DNA from: Dolichospermum flos-aquae CCAP 1403/13F
GTDB lineage: Bacteria > Cyanobacteriota > Cyanobacteriia > Cyanobacteriales > Nostocaceae
Direction of reading: 5' to 3'
DNA: 64,000 bases
NCBI RefSeq assembly: GCF_012516395.1
Contig: NZ_CP051206.1
Coordinates: forward strand, 1,656,501-1,720,500
The translations under genes were made by a program, and so were the position numbers. Shown piece by piece: positions 1-8,142 of the stretch. The notes below the pieces were generated by a model, which worked only from the letters and a program-made list of their open reading frames with translations, did no database searches and was not told the DNA's origin. The number at the start of each line of letters is the position of its first letter. Positions within the stretch are counted from its first letter, which is position 1.

Positions 1-1
1 A

Positions 2-229
2 GAGTCAGAAACGGCTGTGGTGGGTGATGCTACGTCGGTTGAAACTACGCTCCCAGAGTCTACAGAAACTACCACTGAGGACATAGAACCCAGCGAGTCT
101 GATCTGGAAACTCACAATATTTTTGGCACGCAAATTTATGGACAAGGTAGCATAAATAGGCTGCTGAGTACATTATTTCCCCATAGACAATCTTTGGGCA
201 ACGAAAACTCTAACAATTCTTCAGGTTAA
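2..229 (+). CDS. ccmN: CcmN, C-terminal end (partial, runs off left edge)
   Basis: Only the last 75 codons are inside the window, read in frame from base 2. CcmN is a beta-carboxysome assembly protein that links CcmM/Rubisco cargo to the shell. What remains is a Thr/Glu/Ser-rich linker followed by an amphipathic tail (IYGQGSINRLLSTLFPHRQ), which has the form of the CcmN encapsulation peptide that binds shell proteins. The gene immediately downstream is a two-BMC-domain shell protein, as expected in a ccm cluster. The identification rests on this tail and the neighbour; the hexapeptide-repeat N-terminal domain lies outside the window. Confidence 0.85.
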   Translation, partial: ESETAVVGDATSVETTLPESTETTTEDIEPSESDLETHNIFGTQIYGQGSINRLLSTLFPHRQSLGNENSNNSSG

Positions 230-329
230 GTGTTAAGTATGAAGTGTGAACTTAAGTCCATATTGAAATGCTAGTTTTCATTCTTCTATGATTGAAGACG
301 CTATATGAACCTTATCCTGGAAAATTTAA

Positions 330-1118
330 ATGGAAACATATAATCAAAACGCTTTGAGTACCATTCACGCAGCAAGTCGCCGTGATAGCCTCAAAGATAC
401 TGCTTTGGGTATGGTATCAACCCTCAGTTTCCCCGCTATAGTTGGCACGGCTGACATGATGTTAAAGTCGGCTGGAGTCCACTTGGTTGGTTATGAAAAA
501 ATTGGTAGTGGTCATTGTACAGCAATTGTCCGAGGTGGCATTGCTGATGTCCGCTTGGCTGTGGAAGCTGGTGTACAAACGGCTGAACAGTTTGGCCAGT
601 TGGTTTCTAGTTTGGTGATTGCGCGTCCTTATCCTAATTTAGATATAATTCTACCTATTAACCGTCTGACTCGATTTATGGGAGATGGTGGTGGATACAG
701 CCGTTTGAGTAATCAAGCCATTGGGTTGGTGGAAACTCGCGGATTTCCCGCTATGGTTGGCGCTTGTGATGCTATGCTTAAAGCTGCTGATGTGCAATTA
801 GCATCATACGAGAAGATTGGTGCTGGTTTGTGTACGGCAATCATTCGCGGTTCAGTGGCTAATGTGGCTGTAGCTGTGGAAGCGGGTATGTTTGAAGCGG
901 AACGCATTGGTGAGTTAAATGCAGTTATGGTGATTCCTCGGCCATTAGATGAGTTGGAGGAAACTTTGCCTGTGGCTAGTTGCTGGCTGGAAGAACGTCA
1001 ACCAGTTAATATACCCATTAATATTAAAGATAAAATAACGGATGTGGAAGCGATAGAGTTGCCTGATTTGGCAAAACTGCCTGTGAGAGTTAAGGAAGAA
1101 ATTTGGAATGATGAATAA
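330..1118 (+). CDS. ccmO: Carboxysome shell protein CcmO (two BMC domains)
   Basis: 262 residues with two tandem bacterial microcompartment domains at about 25-109 and 130-214. Each carries the BMC pattern (GMVSTLSFPAIVGTADMMLK; GLVETRGFPAMVGACDAMLK) and a YEKIG-G-CTAI-RG segment. CcmO is a pseudohexameric-trimer type shell protein needed to build the beta-carboxysome, where carbonic anhydrase and Rubisco concentrate and fix CO2. It starts 100 bases after ccmN on the same strand, so the two are probably co-transcribed. The tail after residue 215 is poorly conserved and acidic. The stop codon abuts a transposase remnant on the other strand, so the region just 3' has been rearranged. Confidence 0.92.
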   Translation: METYNQNALSTIHAASRRDSLKDTALGMVSTLSFPAIVGTADMMLKSAGVHLVGYEKIGSGHCTAIVRGGIADVRLAVEAGVQTAEQFGQLVSSLVIARPYPNLDIILPINRLTRFMGDGGGYSRLSNQAIGLVETRGFPAMVGACDAMLKAADVQLASYEKIGAGLCTAIIRGSVANVAVAVEAGMFEAERIGELNAVMVIPRPLDELEETLPVASCWLEERQPVNIPINIKDKITDVEAIELPDLAKLPVRVKEEIWNDE

Positions 1119-1270
1119 TGAGCAGCTATTTTTTCTAGATACCAATCATGTGACTTTAACCTAATTACCTCTGCTCGATCTTTGACTTTTTGTGGTAAAT
1201 CCCTTGTTCTTAGGTTCAACAGGGTTTTATCTTGCTCACGAGTTAAAAATACCCTTAAACGAGCGCCCAT
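1115..1270 (-). pseudogene. IS630-type transposase N-terminal remnant
   Basis: On the minus strand from ATG 1270 the frame reads as the N-terminal helix-turn-helix region of IS630-type transposases (MGARLRVFLTREQDKTL, then a basic PQKVKDRAEVIRL stretch and YLEKIAAHY). Similarity stops after about 52 codons, exactly where the frame enters the antisense of the 3' end of ccmO. No DDE catalytic domain and no second end were seen. It is a scrap left by deletion or partial insertion, not a working gene. The family assignment is from recall of the N-terminal pattern. Confidence 0.6.
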
Positions 1271-1353
1271 ATTTTAATTACCTCAGTAGATTGATTTTCC
1301 GTATTTACTCATAACTCATATTAGCAATTACCAATTACCAATCTCCAACTGCT

Positions 1354-2067
1354 ATGATAGCTACCCACAATCCCGCTGTTTTTGTTTTGGTGATTGAACC
1401 AGATGAAACCTTGGCTAATCAATTAGCTTTTGATTTGCAAGAAGCTGGCTATGATGCCATTGTGACCCATGATGCAGCCAATGGATTAAAATACTGTAGT
1501 GATGCTTCCAGGAATCAAAGTCATCGCCAACCTGCTTTAATTGTTGTAGACCGAATGCTTGTCGGTGAATCAGGACTGTCTTTGTGTAAAAATCTCAGAA
1601 ATATCGGCAATCGTTCTCCTATACTGGTTCTGATGGCCAGAGACACAGTAGATGATCGGATAGCTTGTTTAGACGCTGGTGCTGATGATTACATCCTCAA
1701 ACCTTACCGTTCGGAAGATTTGTTAAGGCTGATTCGTCTGTATCTCAAACCTGATATTGATACCGCAGAGCAATTACGCTTTGGGGATCTGATTTTAGAT
1801 ATAGAAACCCGTCGGGCTTTTTACAAGAGTAAGGCCATTGACTTAACCATGAAGGAATTTGAACTCTTAAAGTTCTTAATGGAACATCCCCGTGAAGTAT
1901 TAACTCGTGAACAGATTTTAGAAAATGTTTGGGGTTACGACTTTACGGGTGAGTCCAATGTCATTGAAGTATATATTCGTTACCTCCGGCTCAAAATTGA
2001 AGAAGAAGGTCAAAAACGCTTAATTCAAACTATACGCGGTGTAGGTTACGTACTCAGAGATTCGTAA
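1354..2067 (+). CDS. nblR: OmpR-type response regulator, probably NblR
   Basis: 237 residues: receiver domain (about 9-125) and OmpR/PhoB winged helix (about 138-235, with FELLKFLMEHPREVLTREQI and IQTIRGVGYVLR). The whole sequence fits the cyanobacterial NblR family, which controls phycobilisome breakdown and survival under nutrient or light stress. The phospho-acceptor Asp66 and Lys116 are present, but the usual acidic pair near the N-terminus reads Glu15-Pro16 and the conserved Thr/Ser after strand 4 is Met94. These losses match the atypical, phosphorylation-independent behaviour reported for NblR. No kinase lies next to it. RpaB-type regulators are the alternative, but they keep the full pocket. 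Confidence 0.75.
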   Translation: MIATHNPAVFVLVIEPDETLANQLAFDLQEAGYDAIVTHDAANGLKYCSDASRNQSHRQPALIVVDRMLVGESGLSLCKNLRNIGNRSPILVLMARDTVDDRIACLDAGADDYILKPYRSEDLLRLIRLYLKPDIDTAEQLRFGDLILDIETRRAFYKSKAIDLTMKEFELLKFLMEHPREVLTREQILENVWGYDFTGESNVIEVYIRYLRLKIEEEGQKRLIQTIRGVGYVLRDS

Positions 2068-2182
2068 AATCTATAAAACGAGAAATAATCACAAATAAAA
2101 TCTAAATTTGTAGGCAATTTTGCAAAAATTAAGTAAGATAGTCAGAATCTAAATTGCATAAATAATTTAATTAGTGATTTGG

Positions 2183-2389
2183 TCAGAGGGAACAGGGAAC
2201 GGGCAACAGGGAACAGAAAAACTCATGTTTAAAAACATGAGATTGAAATAATGACACTGTTTTTTTTGTGCTACGCATCTTGTAAAAACATCCTTTTTTG
2301 ACTGAGCTTTAAACTCTGAAACTTTAGTTTCTTATCTGTTCCCTGTTCCCTGTTCCCTGTTCCCTGTTCCCTATTCCCTTTTTTTGTAA
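2183..2389. repeat. Dispersed repeat family R1, copy 1
   Basis: This copy holds a perfect 9-bp inverted repeat (CTCATGTTT/AAACATGAG, 2222-2241), then GATTGAAATAATGACACTGT, a T-run, an ACATC-T-run segment and TTTCTTATCTGTTCCC. The same string of modules recurs at 28600-28778 and, without the hairpin, at 42680-42809. The 3' part is expanded here into TTCCCTG heptamers. No coding content was recognised. Confidence 0.75.
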
Positions 2390-2445
2390 GAGGTGATTAG
2401 TAAAATCATCACTTTTTCCCTATTCCCTGTTCCCTATTCCCTAGA
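2336..2445. repeat. Heptameric short tandem repeats (TTCCCTG/TTCCCTA)
   Basis: Two runs of the heptamer TTCCCTG with TTCCCTA variants (about 2336-2379 and 2411-2443) lie just before the DUF192 gene. This is the STRR class known from heterocystous cyanobacteria. No function is evident. Confidence 0.85.
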
Positions 2446-2451
2446 CAACTT

Positions 2452-2979
2452 ATGGTTTCTTGGCTTAGTTTATGTTCAATATTACTTAGTATATTACTGA
2501 TGGGCTGTTCATCACCTACCACGGCTCAATCTCCAGTCGTAACACCGGAATCATCAACCCAAACACCAGTAAATACTGGACAAAATCTGCCAATTTCTGC
2601 TGAAGCTATACTTCCTAAAAATATAAAAATTCAGTTAGAAGTAGCACGAACACAAGAACAGCAACAGATGGGTTTGATGTATAGACTAGCTTTACCAGAT
2701 AACCGAGGAATGCTATTTTCTTTTGCGAACCCACAACCAGTACAATTCTGGATGAAAAATGTACCTGTTGCCTTAGATATGGTATTTATACGAAAAGGTG
2801 TAGTTCAGTACATCCAGGCATCTGCTCCTCCTTGTGGCATAGAACCTTGTCCCACCTATGGTCCTAATGTACTGATAGATCAAGTAATTGAACTGAGGTC
2901 AGGACGAGCCGCAGAACTAGGTTTAGATAAAGGAGATCAGGTCAAAATTGATTTCCTAACTTCTGATATTTCTCAGTAA
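2452..2979 (+). CDS. DUF192 family lipoprotein
   Basis: 175 residues. The N-terminus is a lipoprotein signal: hydrophobic core then LLMGC, so Cys19 is the likely lipidated residue, followed by a Ser/Thr/Pro-rich spacer to about residue 50. The rest is a DUF192 domain: the QQQMGLMYR motif, then RGMLFSF, QFWMKNVPVALDMVFI and the GDQVKI ending. Members are small beta-fold envelope proteins of unknown biochemical role. The gene stands alone between a repeat-filled leader and a 600-base gap, so context gives no further clue. Confidence 0.85.
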   Translation: MVSWLSLCSILLSILLMGCSSPTTAQSPVVTPESSTQTPVNTGQNLPISAEAILPKNIKIQLEVARTQEQQQMGLMYRLALPDNRGMLFSFANPQPVQFWMKNVPVALDMVFIRKGVVQYIQASAPPCGIEPCPTYGPNVLIDQVIELRSGRAAELGLDKGDQVKIDFLTSDISQ

Positions 2980-3561
2980 ACAGGATCAATATTTTCTGAC
3001 AATGATCCCGGTTGGATATACCAGAAGTCTTTATTCTGAATTTTTATCGAATACAGAATTGTTTTGTCAAAAAAAATATTACCTAACCTGGCACAAATAG
3101 TAGTAAAGAGGTTAATATTTAGCAGTAACTTGAATAACATCGGATTTTAGTTTTTTCCAGTTAAAATCACAACTCAGGGTTGAGTAGCAAAAATCTCTCT
3201 TTTGACGCAAGTGTAAATAGTCGTCAATAGAGGAATATAAGCTATAAAATCTTTTTTACTTAAACCAGAACAAAAAAACTTGAATGATGTTAGTGTGACC
3301 ATTAACATCATGGTTAAAGTATTACCTAAATATTATCCTGATGGAACACATAAGTCACTGTATTAGGGATTTCCCCCGTGATTGTAAGTACCTTGGTTTA
3401 GTAGTACATTCATGTAGGTTAATACTTTACAAAAAAGGTTATTTAGAATTTTTTTATACGACCTTTAACTTTTATTTACTTACAGCAATGTGACAAATAA
3501 AATACTGGTTATACAATACCCACAAAATTAGATAAGCAATCTATGATCATCAATTCTACCC
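2980..3561. other. Long AT-rich intergenic region with one hairpin
   Basis: Nearly 600 bases without a supported gene. It holds a 9-bp inverted repeat (ATGATGTTA 3284-3292 / TAACATCAT 3303-3311) with a 10-base loop. No tRNA, known riboswitch or coding pattern was recognised. It could be the promoter and long leader of the DUF2949 gene that follows. Confidence 0.4.
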
Positions 3562-3569
3562 AAGGAGGT
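3562..3569 (+). promoter_or_regulatory. Strong Shine-Dalgarno site fixing the DUF2949 start
   Basis: AAGGAGGT lies 9 bases before ATG 3579. It argues against the in-frame ATG at 3543, which has no such site. Confidence 0.8.
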
Positions 3570-3578
3570 AAGATACAA

Positions 3579-3770
3579 ATGACACCATCAAGATATTCTC
3601 GGCTAATTAATTTTCTCCAAGAAGATTTGGCAATTTCCGCCGCTTCCCTAGCTGTAGCATTACGTAACCGTGATCAAGATCCTGGTTCTTTAACCATGAC
3701 TCTTTGGCAATATGGCTTAATTACTCTAGAACAGTTAGAACAAATTTATGATTGGTTAGAGACTGCGTAA
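3579..3770 (+). CDS. DUF2949 family small protein
   Basis: 63 residues from ATG 3579, chosen over the upstream in-frame ATG at 3543 because of a near-perfect ribosome binding site. The sequence (MTPSRYSRLINFLQEDLAIS, then a helical segment ending LEQLEQIYDWLE) matches the small cyanobacterial DUF2949 family. No catalytic or metal-binding residues stand out; it is predicted to be mostly helical and soluble. Function is unknown. The very strong Shine-Dalgarno site suggests high translation. It is monocistronic: repeats follow and the next gene is on the opposite strand. Confidence 0.8.
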   Translation: MTPSRYSRLINFLQEDLAISAASLAVALRNRDQDPGSLTMTLWQYGLITLEQLEQIYDWLETA

Positions 3771-3813
3771 CAGTTGACAATTGACAATTGACAATTATCA
3801 ATTATCAATTATC
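3771..3813. repeat. Heptameric STRR (TTGACAA / TTATCAA)
   Basis: Three TTGACAA-type units run into three TTATCAA-type units between two converging genes. It is an STRR tract like others in this window. Confidence 0.85.
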
Positions 3814-3823
3814 AACCTAATAA

Positions 3824-4975
3824 CTATGAGGCAAAAACTTTTGCTGCTGCTGCTATACCAGCACCGGGGGTGAAGTTTTCATGACCAACTTGTGGGAGGA
3901 CAACTTCTAGGGAAGCGATACAGCTAAGAATATCTCTATCGCACACAAAACCCAGATGACCTATGCGGAAAATTTTATTACTCAAATGGTCTTGTCCACC
4001 TGCTAAAGCAATATCAAACCGTTTTTTCATCAAAGAGCGAATTTTATCTGTTTCGATGCCTGGTGTGGCTACAGCGGTAATGGCAGGACTGGCACATTCA
4101 TCAGCAGCAAACAAAGATAAATTCAACGCCTTCATAGCCGCACGAGTAGCATTTTTTTGGCGTTCATGACGGGTAAAAATGGATTCTAATCCTTCCTTTT
4201 TCATCATTCCCAAGGTGGTATGTAGTGCCACCATTAAGTTGACGGGAGGAGTAAAGGGAGTGGTATTTTTAGCAGTGGCTTTCCGATATTTACCTAAATC
4301 TAAATAATACTTAGGCAATTTTGCGGTTTTATAAGCCTCCCAAGCTTTAGGACTGACAGAGACAAATCCTAAACCTGGGGGAATCATGTAACCTTTTTGT
4401 GAACCAGAAGCGACTACATCCAAACCCCAAGCGTCTACAGGGACATTGTAAGCCCCTAAACTGGTGACAGCATCCACAATAATTAAAGCCTCTCCATGTT
4501 CTTTAACGTGGCGGTTAATAGCTTCTAGGTCATTAATGACACCTGTTGAGGTTTCGCTGTGGGTGATAATGACAGCTTTGATTTCTTTGTTGGTATCAGC
4601 TTGGAGTTTAGTTGCAAATTGGGCTGGGTCTAAGGGTTGTCCCCATTCTGCGGTAACTGTTTCCACATTTAAGCCAAAAGCTTGACCAACTTCTACCCAA
4701 CGTTCCCCGAATTTACCATTAGAAGCGACTAAAATGCGATCGCCTGGAGAAAGAAAATTAATCATTCCTGCTTCTACAGCCCCAGTCCCACTGACGTTTA
4801 ACATCAATACATCACTGGCGGTTTGATGTAGCCATTTGAGGTTTTCCGTCACCTCTGCCATCATGCTACTAAATTCACCGCTGCGGTGACCAATGGGGTG
4901 TTTAGCTAATGCTAGTAAAGCAGGTTCTGGAACTGGGGTAGGACCAGGAATCATCAGCATCAATTTATCGTCCAT
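3824..4975 (-). CDS. Class V aminotransferase (alanine-glyoxylate / serine-pyruvate type)
   Basis: 383 residues from ATG 4975; the longer frame would need a TTG at 5005 and adds residues unlike the family. It is a PLP enzyme of the class V aminotransferase group: IPGPTPVPE near the N-terminus, NVSGTGAVEAG, the PLP-phosphate region, VDAVTSLGA with the ring-stacking Asp, and the Schiff-base lysine Lys194 in SGSQKGYM. In cyanobacteria it probably works in photorespiratory glyoxylate metabolism, converting glyoxylate to glycine with alanine or serine as donor. Homologues are sometimes misnamed soluble hydrogenase 42-kDa subunit. The exact donor cannot be read from sequence. Confidence 0.88.
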   Translation of the reverse strand: MDDKLMLMIPGPTPVPEPALLALAKHPIGHRSGEFSSMMAEVTENLKWLHQTASDVLMLNVSGTGAVEAGMINFLSPGDRILVASNGKFGERWVEVGQAFGLNVETVTAEWGQPLDPAQFATKLQADTNKEIKAVIITHSETSTGVINDLEAINRHVKEHGEALIIVDAVTSLGAYNVPVDAWGLDVVASGSQKGYMIPPGLGFVSVSPKAWEAYKTAKLPKYYLDLGKYRKATAKNTTPFTPPVNLMVALHTTLGMMKKEGLESIFTRHERQKNATRAAMKALNLSLFAADECASPAITAVATPGIETDKIRSLMKKRFDIALAGGQDHLSNKIFRIGHLGFVCDRDILSCIASLEVVLPQVGHENFTPGAGIAAAAKVFAS

Positions 4976-5145
4976 GTTTGTTTGTGTCCTAGTTGAAAAT
5001 TTCAATACAATCCAAATTAACCGCTACAGGGGATAAAAACACAAAAAAAACCTACTAAATTTTTCGTAGGAATGCCAGTTAAAAACTGTTAATTAACCCC
5101 GCTGTTGCAGGGCTGGGTTTTTGTTCAGGTGGAAATAGACATTCA

Positions 5146-5391
5146 TCAGGAGCAATCCACTTTATCACCAAAATGATTAATAGACCAACGGTGATCAATG
5201 CTCAGAGAAGAAGATTGAAAACTTTCTTCTAGTCGCTTTTGTTGGGATGCAGCTTTTCGCATGGTAATAATCAGTTGATTAACTTGATTGCGGAGGTCTT
5301 GGTTTTGACCCAGAGAAGTCATTGTTTGTCTTTCTAAAAGTTGAAGTATAAGTTCGTAATGGATAGGAGAAGGTAAAGGAATTGGCTTCAT
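5146..5391 (-). CDS. Conserved small cyanobacterial protein (DUF5340-like)
   Basis: 81 residues, predicted to be helical: MKPIPLPSPIHYELILQLLE, then a Gln/Leu-rich segment LRNQVNQLIITMRKAASQQK that could form a coiled coil. It resembles a short protein widespread in cyanobacteria that I associate with DUF5340; that label is from memory. No transmembrane segment or signal peptide is seen. It is on the same strand as trpC and lpdA upstream but 170 bases away, so it may have its own promoter. Function is unknown. Confidence 0.7.
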   Translation of the reverse strand: MKPIPLPSPIHYELILQLLERQTMTSLGQNQDLRNQVNQLIITMRKAASQQKRLEESFQSSSLSIDHRWSINHFGDKVDCS

Positions 5392-5564
5392 GTAATTTAT
5401 TATGAAGTTGAAACTTAGGGATGTTTAATTTTTAATTTAGTTAAACTTTAGTTAACTCCAAATTAATTGTTACACAAGAAATAAATAATTGCAGTTATTC
5501 AGTTACAGGCTAGAGGAAAAATGAGGATGTAAACCCTTGTTTTATATGGCATTTAAGGCTGTAA

Positions 5565-6446
5565 TTAAGCAAAGAGATTGGCTATTGCTAATTGAGGATC
5601 TGGTTGTTTTACCAAGGATTCACCAATCAGTACAGCGGATGCACCTGCTTTTTTAACTACACTTAAATCCTCTGGGTGATGCAATCCTGATTCGCTGACC
5701 ACAAGAATGTTTTTTGCTTGTAATTGTCCACCTCTATCTGTGAGTAATTGACAAGTTGTTTGTAAATCAACAGAAAAATCCTCCAAGTTGCGATTATTAA
5801 TCCCGACTAAAGAAACATCATCTAAGGCTAACACCCGATCTAATTCTGCTAAATTATGCACTTCTATTAAAGCTGCCATTTTCAAGTTATTAGCAATTTT
5901 GATAAAGTATTGCAAATCTTGATCATTAAGAATTGCTGCTATTAATAAAACTGCATCTGCTCCATGAATTCGCGCCCAATACATTTGGTAAGGATAGATA
6001 ATAAAATCCTTGCACAGTAAAGGTAAATCTACCGCTGAACGGACTAAGGATAGATTTTCAAAACTACCTTGGAAAAATTTAACATCTGTCAGCACAGAAA
6101 GACAACTAGCTCCACCTTTTTGATAAGATTGAGCGATCGCTACTGGGTCAAAATCCTCCCTAAATACCCCTTTACTGGGAGAAGCTTTTTTGACTTCAGC
6201 AATCAAAGCCGGATTAGTTTTACCTTGACGCAAGGCATTAACAAAATCACGAGTTGGTGGTGCTGATAGGGCTTGTGTTTGCAATTCCCGCAAAGGTAGC
6301 CTTTCTCGCATTTTCTCAACTTCTGTTTCTTTCTGCCAGACAATTTCTTCTAGAATATTATTTGGTGCAGCCCCTTCTATAGCGGATTGATACTGAAGTA
6401 TAGAAATATTAATAACTGGGCTAGGTGAACGACGACGGATTTGCAT
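5565..6446 (-). CDS. trpC: Indole-3-glycerol phosphate synthase
   Basis: 293 residues from ATG 6446. The upstream in-frame ATG at 6470 sits inside a heptamer repeat and is unlikely. It is a TIM-barrel enzyme that closes the indole ring (CdRP to indole-3-glycerol phosphate) in tryptophan synthesis. It shows [11 protein letters not shown] with the catalytic lysine, [18 protein letters not shown] with the second active-site lysine, [20 protein letters not shown] and VSESGL, then GESLVK at the phosphate site. It has the N-terminal extension of about 45 residues usual in cyanobacteria. It lies 130 bases after lpdA on the same strand, a common cyanobacterial pairing. Confidence 0.95.
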   Translation of the reverse strand: MQIRRRSPSPVINISILQYQSAIEGAAPNNILEEIVWQKETEVEKMRERLPLRELQTQALSAPPTRDFVNALRQGKTNPALIAEVKKASPSKGVFREDFDPVAIAQSYQKGGASCLSVLTDVKFFQGSFENLSLVRSAVDLPLLCKDFIIYPYQMYWARIHGADAVLLIAAILNDQDLQYFIKIANNLKMAALIEVHNLAELDRVLALDDVSLVGINNRNLEDFSVDLQTTCQLLTDRGGQLQAKNILVVSESGLHHPEDLSVVKKAGASAVLIGESLVKQPDPQLAIANLFA

Positions 6447-6456
6447 ATTTTTTAAG

Positions 6457-6496
6457 GAGTCAGGAGTCATGAGTCATGAGTCAGGAGTCAGGAGTT
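6457..6496. repeat. Heptameric STRR (GAGTCAG / GAGTCAT)
   Basis: About five units of GAGTCAG with GAGTCAT variants between lpdA and trpC, immediately 5' of the chosen trpC start. On the minus strand it creates spurious ATG codons in frame with trpC. Confidence 0.85.
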
Positions 6497-6579
6497 CGGA
6501 AAGAAGAATGAAGAAGAAAGAACATTTTTCTCTTCCCCATTACCTATTACCTATCACCTGTAACTCCTTAATTCTTCTA

Positions 6580-8010
6580 TTAACTTACTAATGCCCGTTT
6601 ATAAGCTTCATCTAAAACTTCTGAAAGCGTTGGATGAGCGTGAACCAGGTAAGCAAGAGTTTGGATAGATTGACGATTAGCAATAGCGGCTGCGGCTTCG
6701 TGAATTAAATCCGAGGCGTGGGGACCAAAGATATGTACACCTAAGACCTCGCCAGTATCTTTGCGATAAATTACCTTCGTCATTCCATCAGTATCATTTT
6801 CCGCCAAAGCCTTGGAATTACCTTTAAAGTAACTCTTACTGGTGGCGACTTCAAAACCTTGAGTTAATCCTAAAGCATGGGCGGCGGTTTCTGTTAAGCC
6901 CACATAACTAACTTCTGGATGGGTAAAAGCAGCCGCAGGAATGCTGCGATAGTCAACTGTTTTCTGACGACCCAAGATATTTTCTACAGCAATGATCCCT
7001 TGGGCAGATGCAGTATGAGCTAACATCATTTTGCCGGTAGCATCACCAATAGCCCAGAGATGGGGGATAACTTCCCCATTGGCCAATACCGCCATATTAT
7101 CATTGACAGGAATAAAATTGCGGCGGTCAAGTTCAACGCCAACGGATTCTAGACCAAGATTTTGAGTAGCGGGAACCCGACCGGTAGCGACTAAACAAGC
7201 GTCAACTTCGAGAACTTCTAAATCTTCTTTAGTTTCAAAGTCAGCCAACTCAATGACTACTGGTGAACCAGGAATGACTTTTTTGGCGTAAATACCGACT
7301 TTGGTTTCAATATCGCGGGGGTTAATTAAAACCCGTTCTGCCAGTTTAGCAATATCCCGATCAAATCCTGGCATTAACTCACTGAGGGCTTCAATTAAGG
7401 TAATTTCACAACCTAAAGCCGAGTAAACATCAGAAAATTCTAAGCCGATATAACCGCTACCAATAATCGCCACCCACTTGGGTAGAGTTTCTAATTTAAC
7501 GCCTTGGTCACTGGTAAATACAGTTTTGCCGTCTACTTCAATTCCAGGGGGAACAAAGGGGACAGAACCAGGGGAAAGGATGATATTTTGGGCGGTGATG
7601 GTTTTCTCACCTTTATCTGTGACGATGGTAACTTTTTGTGTCCCAGATACCTTGCCCCAACCTCGGATAATCTCAACTCCCAAGCGTTTGAGACTGTTGG
7701 TTAAGTCCCCTTGAATTTTGGATACGAGATTGTTAGCATGATCAGCGATCGCTTGCCGTTCAAACTCGACATTGCCAATCTGTATTCCCAAAGACTTGAG
7801 ATGATGGGCATTACGTAATTCCCTCACCTTTCCTGAAGCCGCGAGTAATGCCTTAGAAGGAATACAACCCCTGTTTACACAAGTTCCTCCCATATCTCCA
7901 GCTTCAATAATTGCTGTTTTCTGACCGCAACTGATAGCGTGTAAAGCAGCACCATGACCACCCACACCAGCGCCGATAATCACTAAATCGTAATCAAATC
8001 CAGGACTCAC
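6580..8010 (-). CDS. lpdA: Dihydrolipoyl dehydrogenase (E3)
   Basis: 476 residues if started at GTG 8010. The frame extends to a TTG at 8070, but that abuts a terminator-like hairpin and adds an unconserved lysine-rich stretch. FAD/NAD flavoprotein that reoxidises dihydrolipoamide in pyruvate dehydrogenase and glycine cleavage complexes. FAD Rossmann motif [16 protein letters not shown], redox disulfide [16 protein letters not shown] motif [14 protein letters not shown], second FAD motif LWAIGDATG, and the C-terminal His-Glu pair in [13 protein letters not shown] that acts in the partner active site. The long insertion after [11 protein letters not shown] is typical of the cyanobacterial/plastid form. 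Confidence 0.95.
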   Translation of the reverse strand: MSPGFDYDLVIIGAGVGGHGAALHAISCGQKTAIIEAGDMGGTCVNRGCIPSKALLAASGKVRELRNAHHLKSLGIQIGNVEFERQAIADHANNLVSKIQGDLTNSLKRLGVEIIRGWGKVSGTQKVTIVTDKGEKTITAQNIILSPGSVPFVPPGIEVDGKTVFTSDQGVKLETLPKWVAIIGSGYIGLEFSDVYSALGCEITLIEALSELMPGFDRDIAKLAERVLINPRDIETKVGIYAKKVIPGSPVVIELADFETKEDLEVLEVDACLVATGRVPATQNLGLESVGVELDRRNFIPVNDNMAVLANGEVIPHLWAIGDATGKMMLAHTASAQGIIAVENILGRQKTVDYRSIPAAAFTHPEVSYVGLTETAAHALGLTQGFEVATSKSYFKGNSKALAENDTDGMTKVIYRKDTGEVLGVHIFGPHASDLIHEAAAAIANRQSIQTLAYLVHAHPTLSEVLDEAYKRALVS

Positions 8011-8070
8011 TTTTATTTCCCCGTTATCTTCGCCTATTATCAACTTAACTTTTTTATGTAACTTTCTCAA

Positions 8071-8124
8071 ATTAACAAAAAATAACGGAGAAGCTCTTGT
8101 GTCTCCCCGTTATTTTTTGTTAAT
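8071..8124 (-). terminator. Long hairpin between lpdA and the secreted repeat protein
   Basis: An 18-bp perfect stem (8071-8088 with 8107-8124; arms contain AATAACGG / CCGTTATT flanked by A- and T-rich ends) with an 18-base loop. It lies at the 5' edge of lpdA and 19 bases after the stop of the gene at 8143. The arm is too AT-rich at its base to be a textbook terminator, but the position fits transcription termination for the upstream minus-strand gene. Confidence 0.6.
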
Positions 8125-8142
8125 GTGTGATTGGGTTTGAGA

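Noticed and set aside
3284-3311. Hairpin upstream of DUF2949 as a riboswitch
   Set aside because: A single 9-bp stem with no recognised aptamer; it could be an operator, but there is no evidence for a known class.
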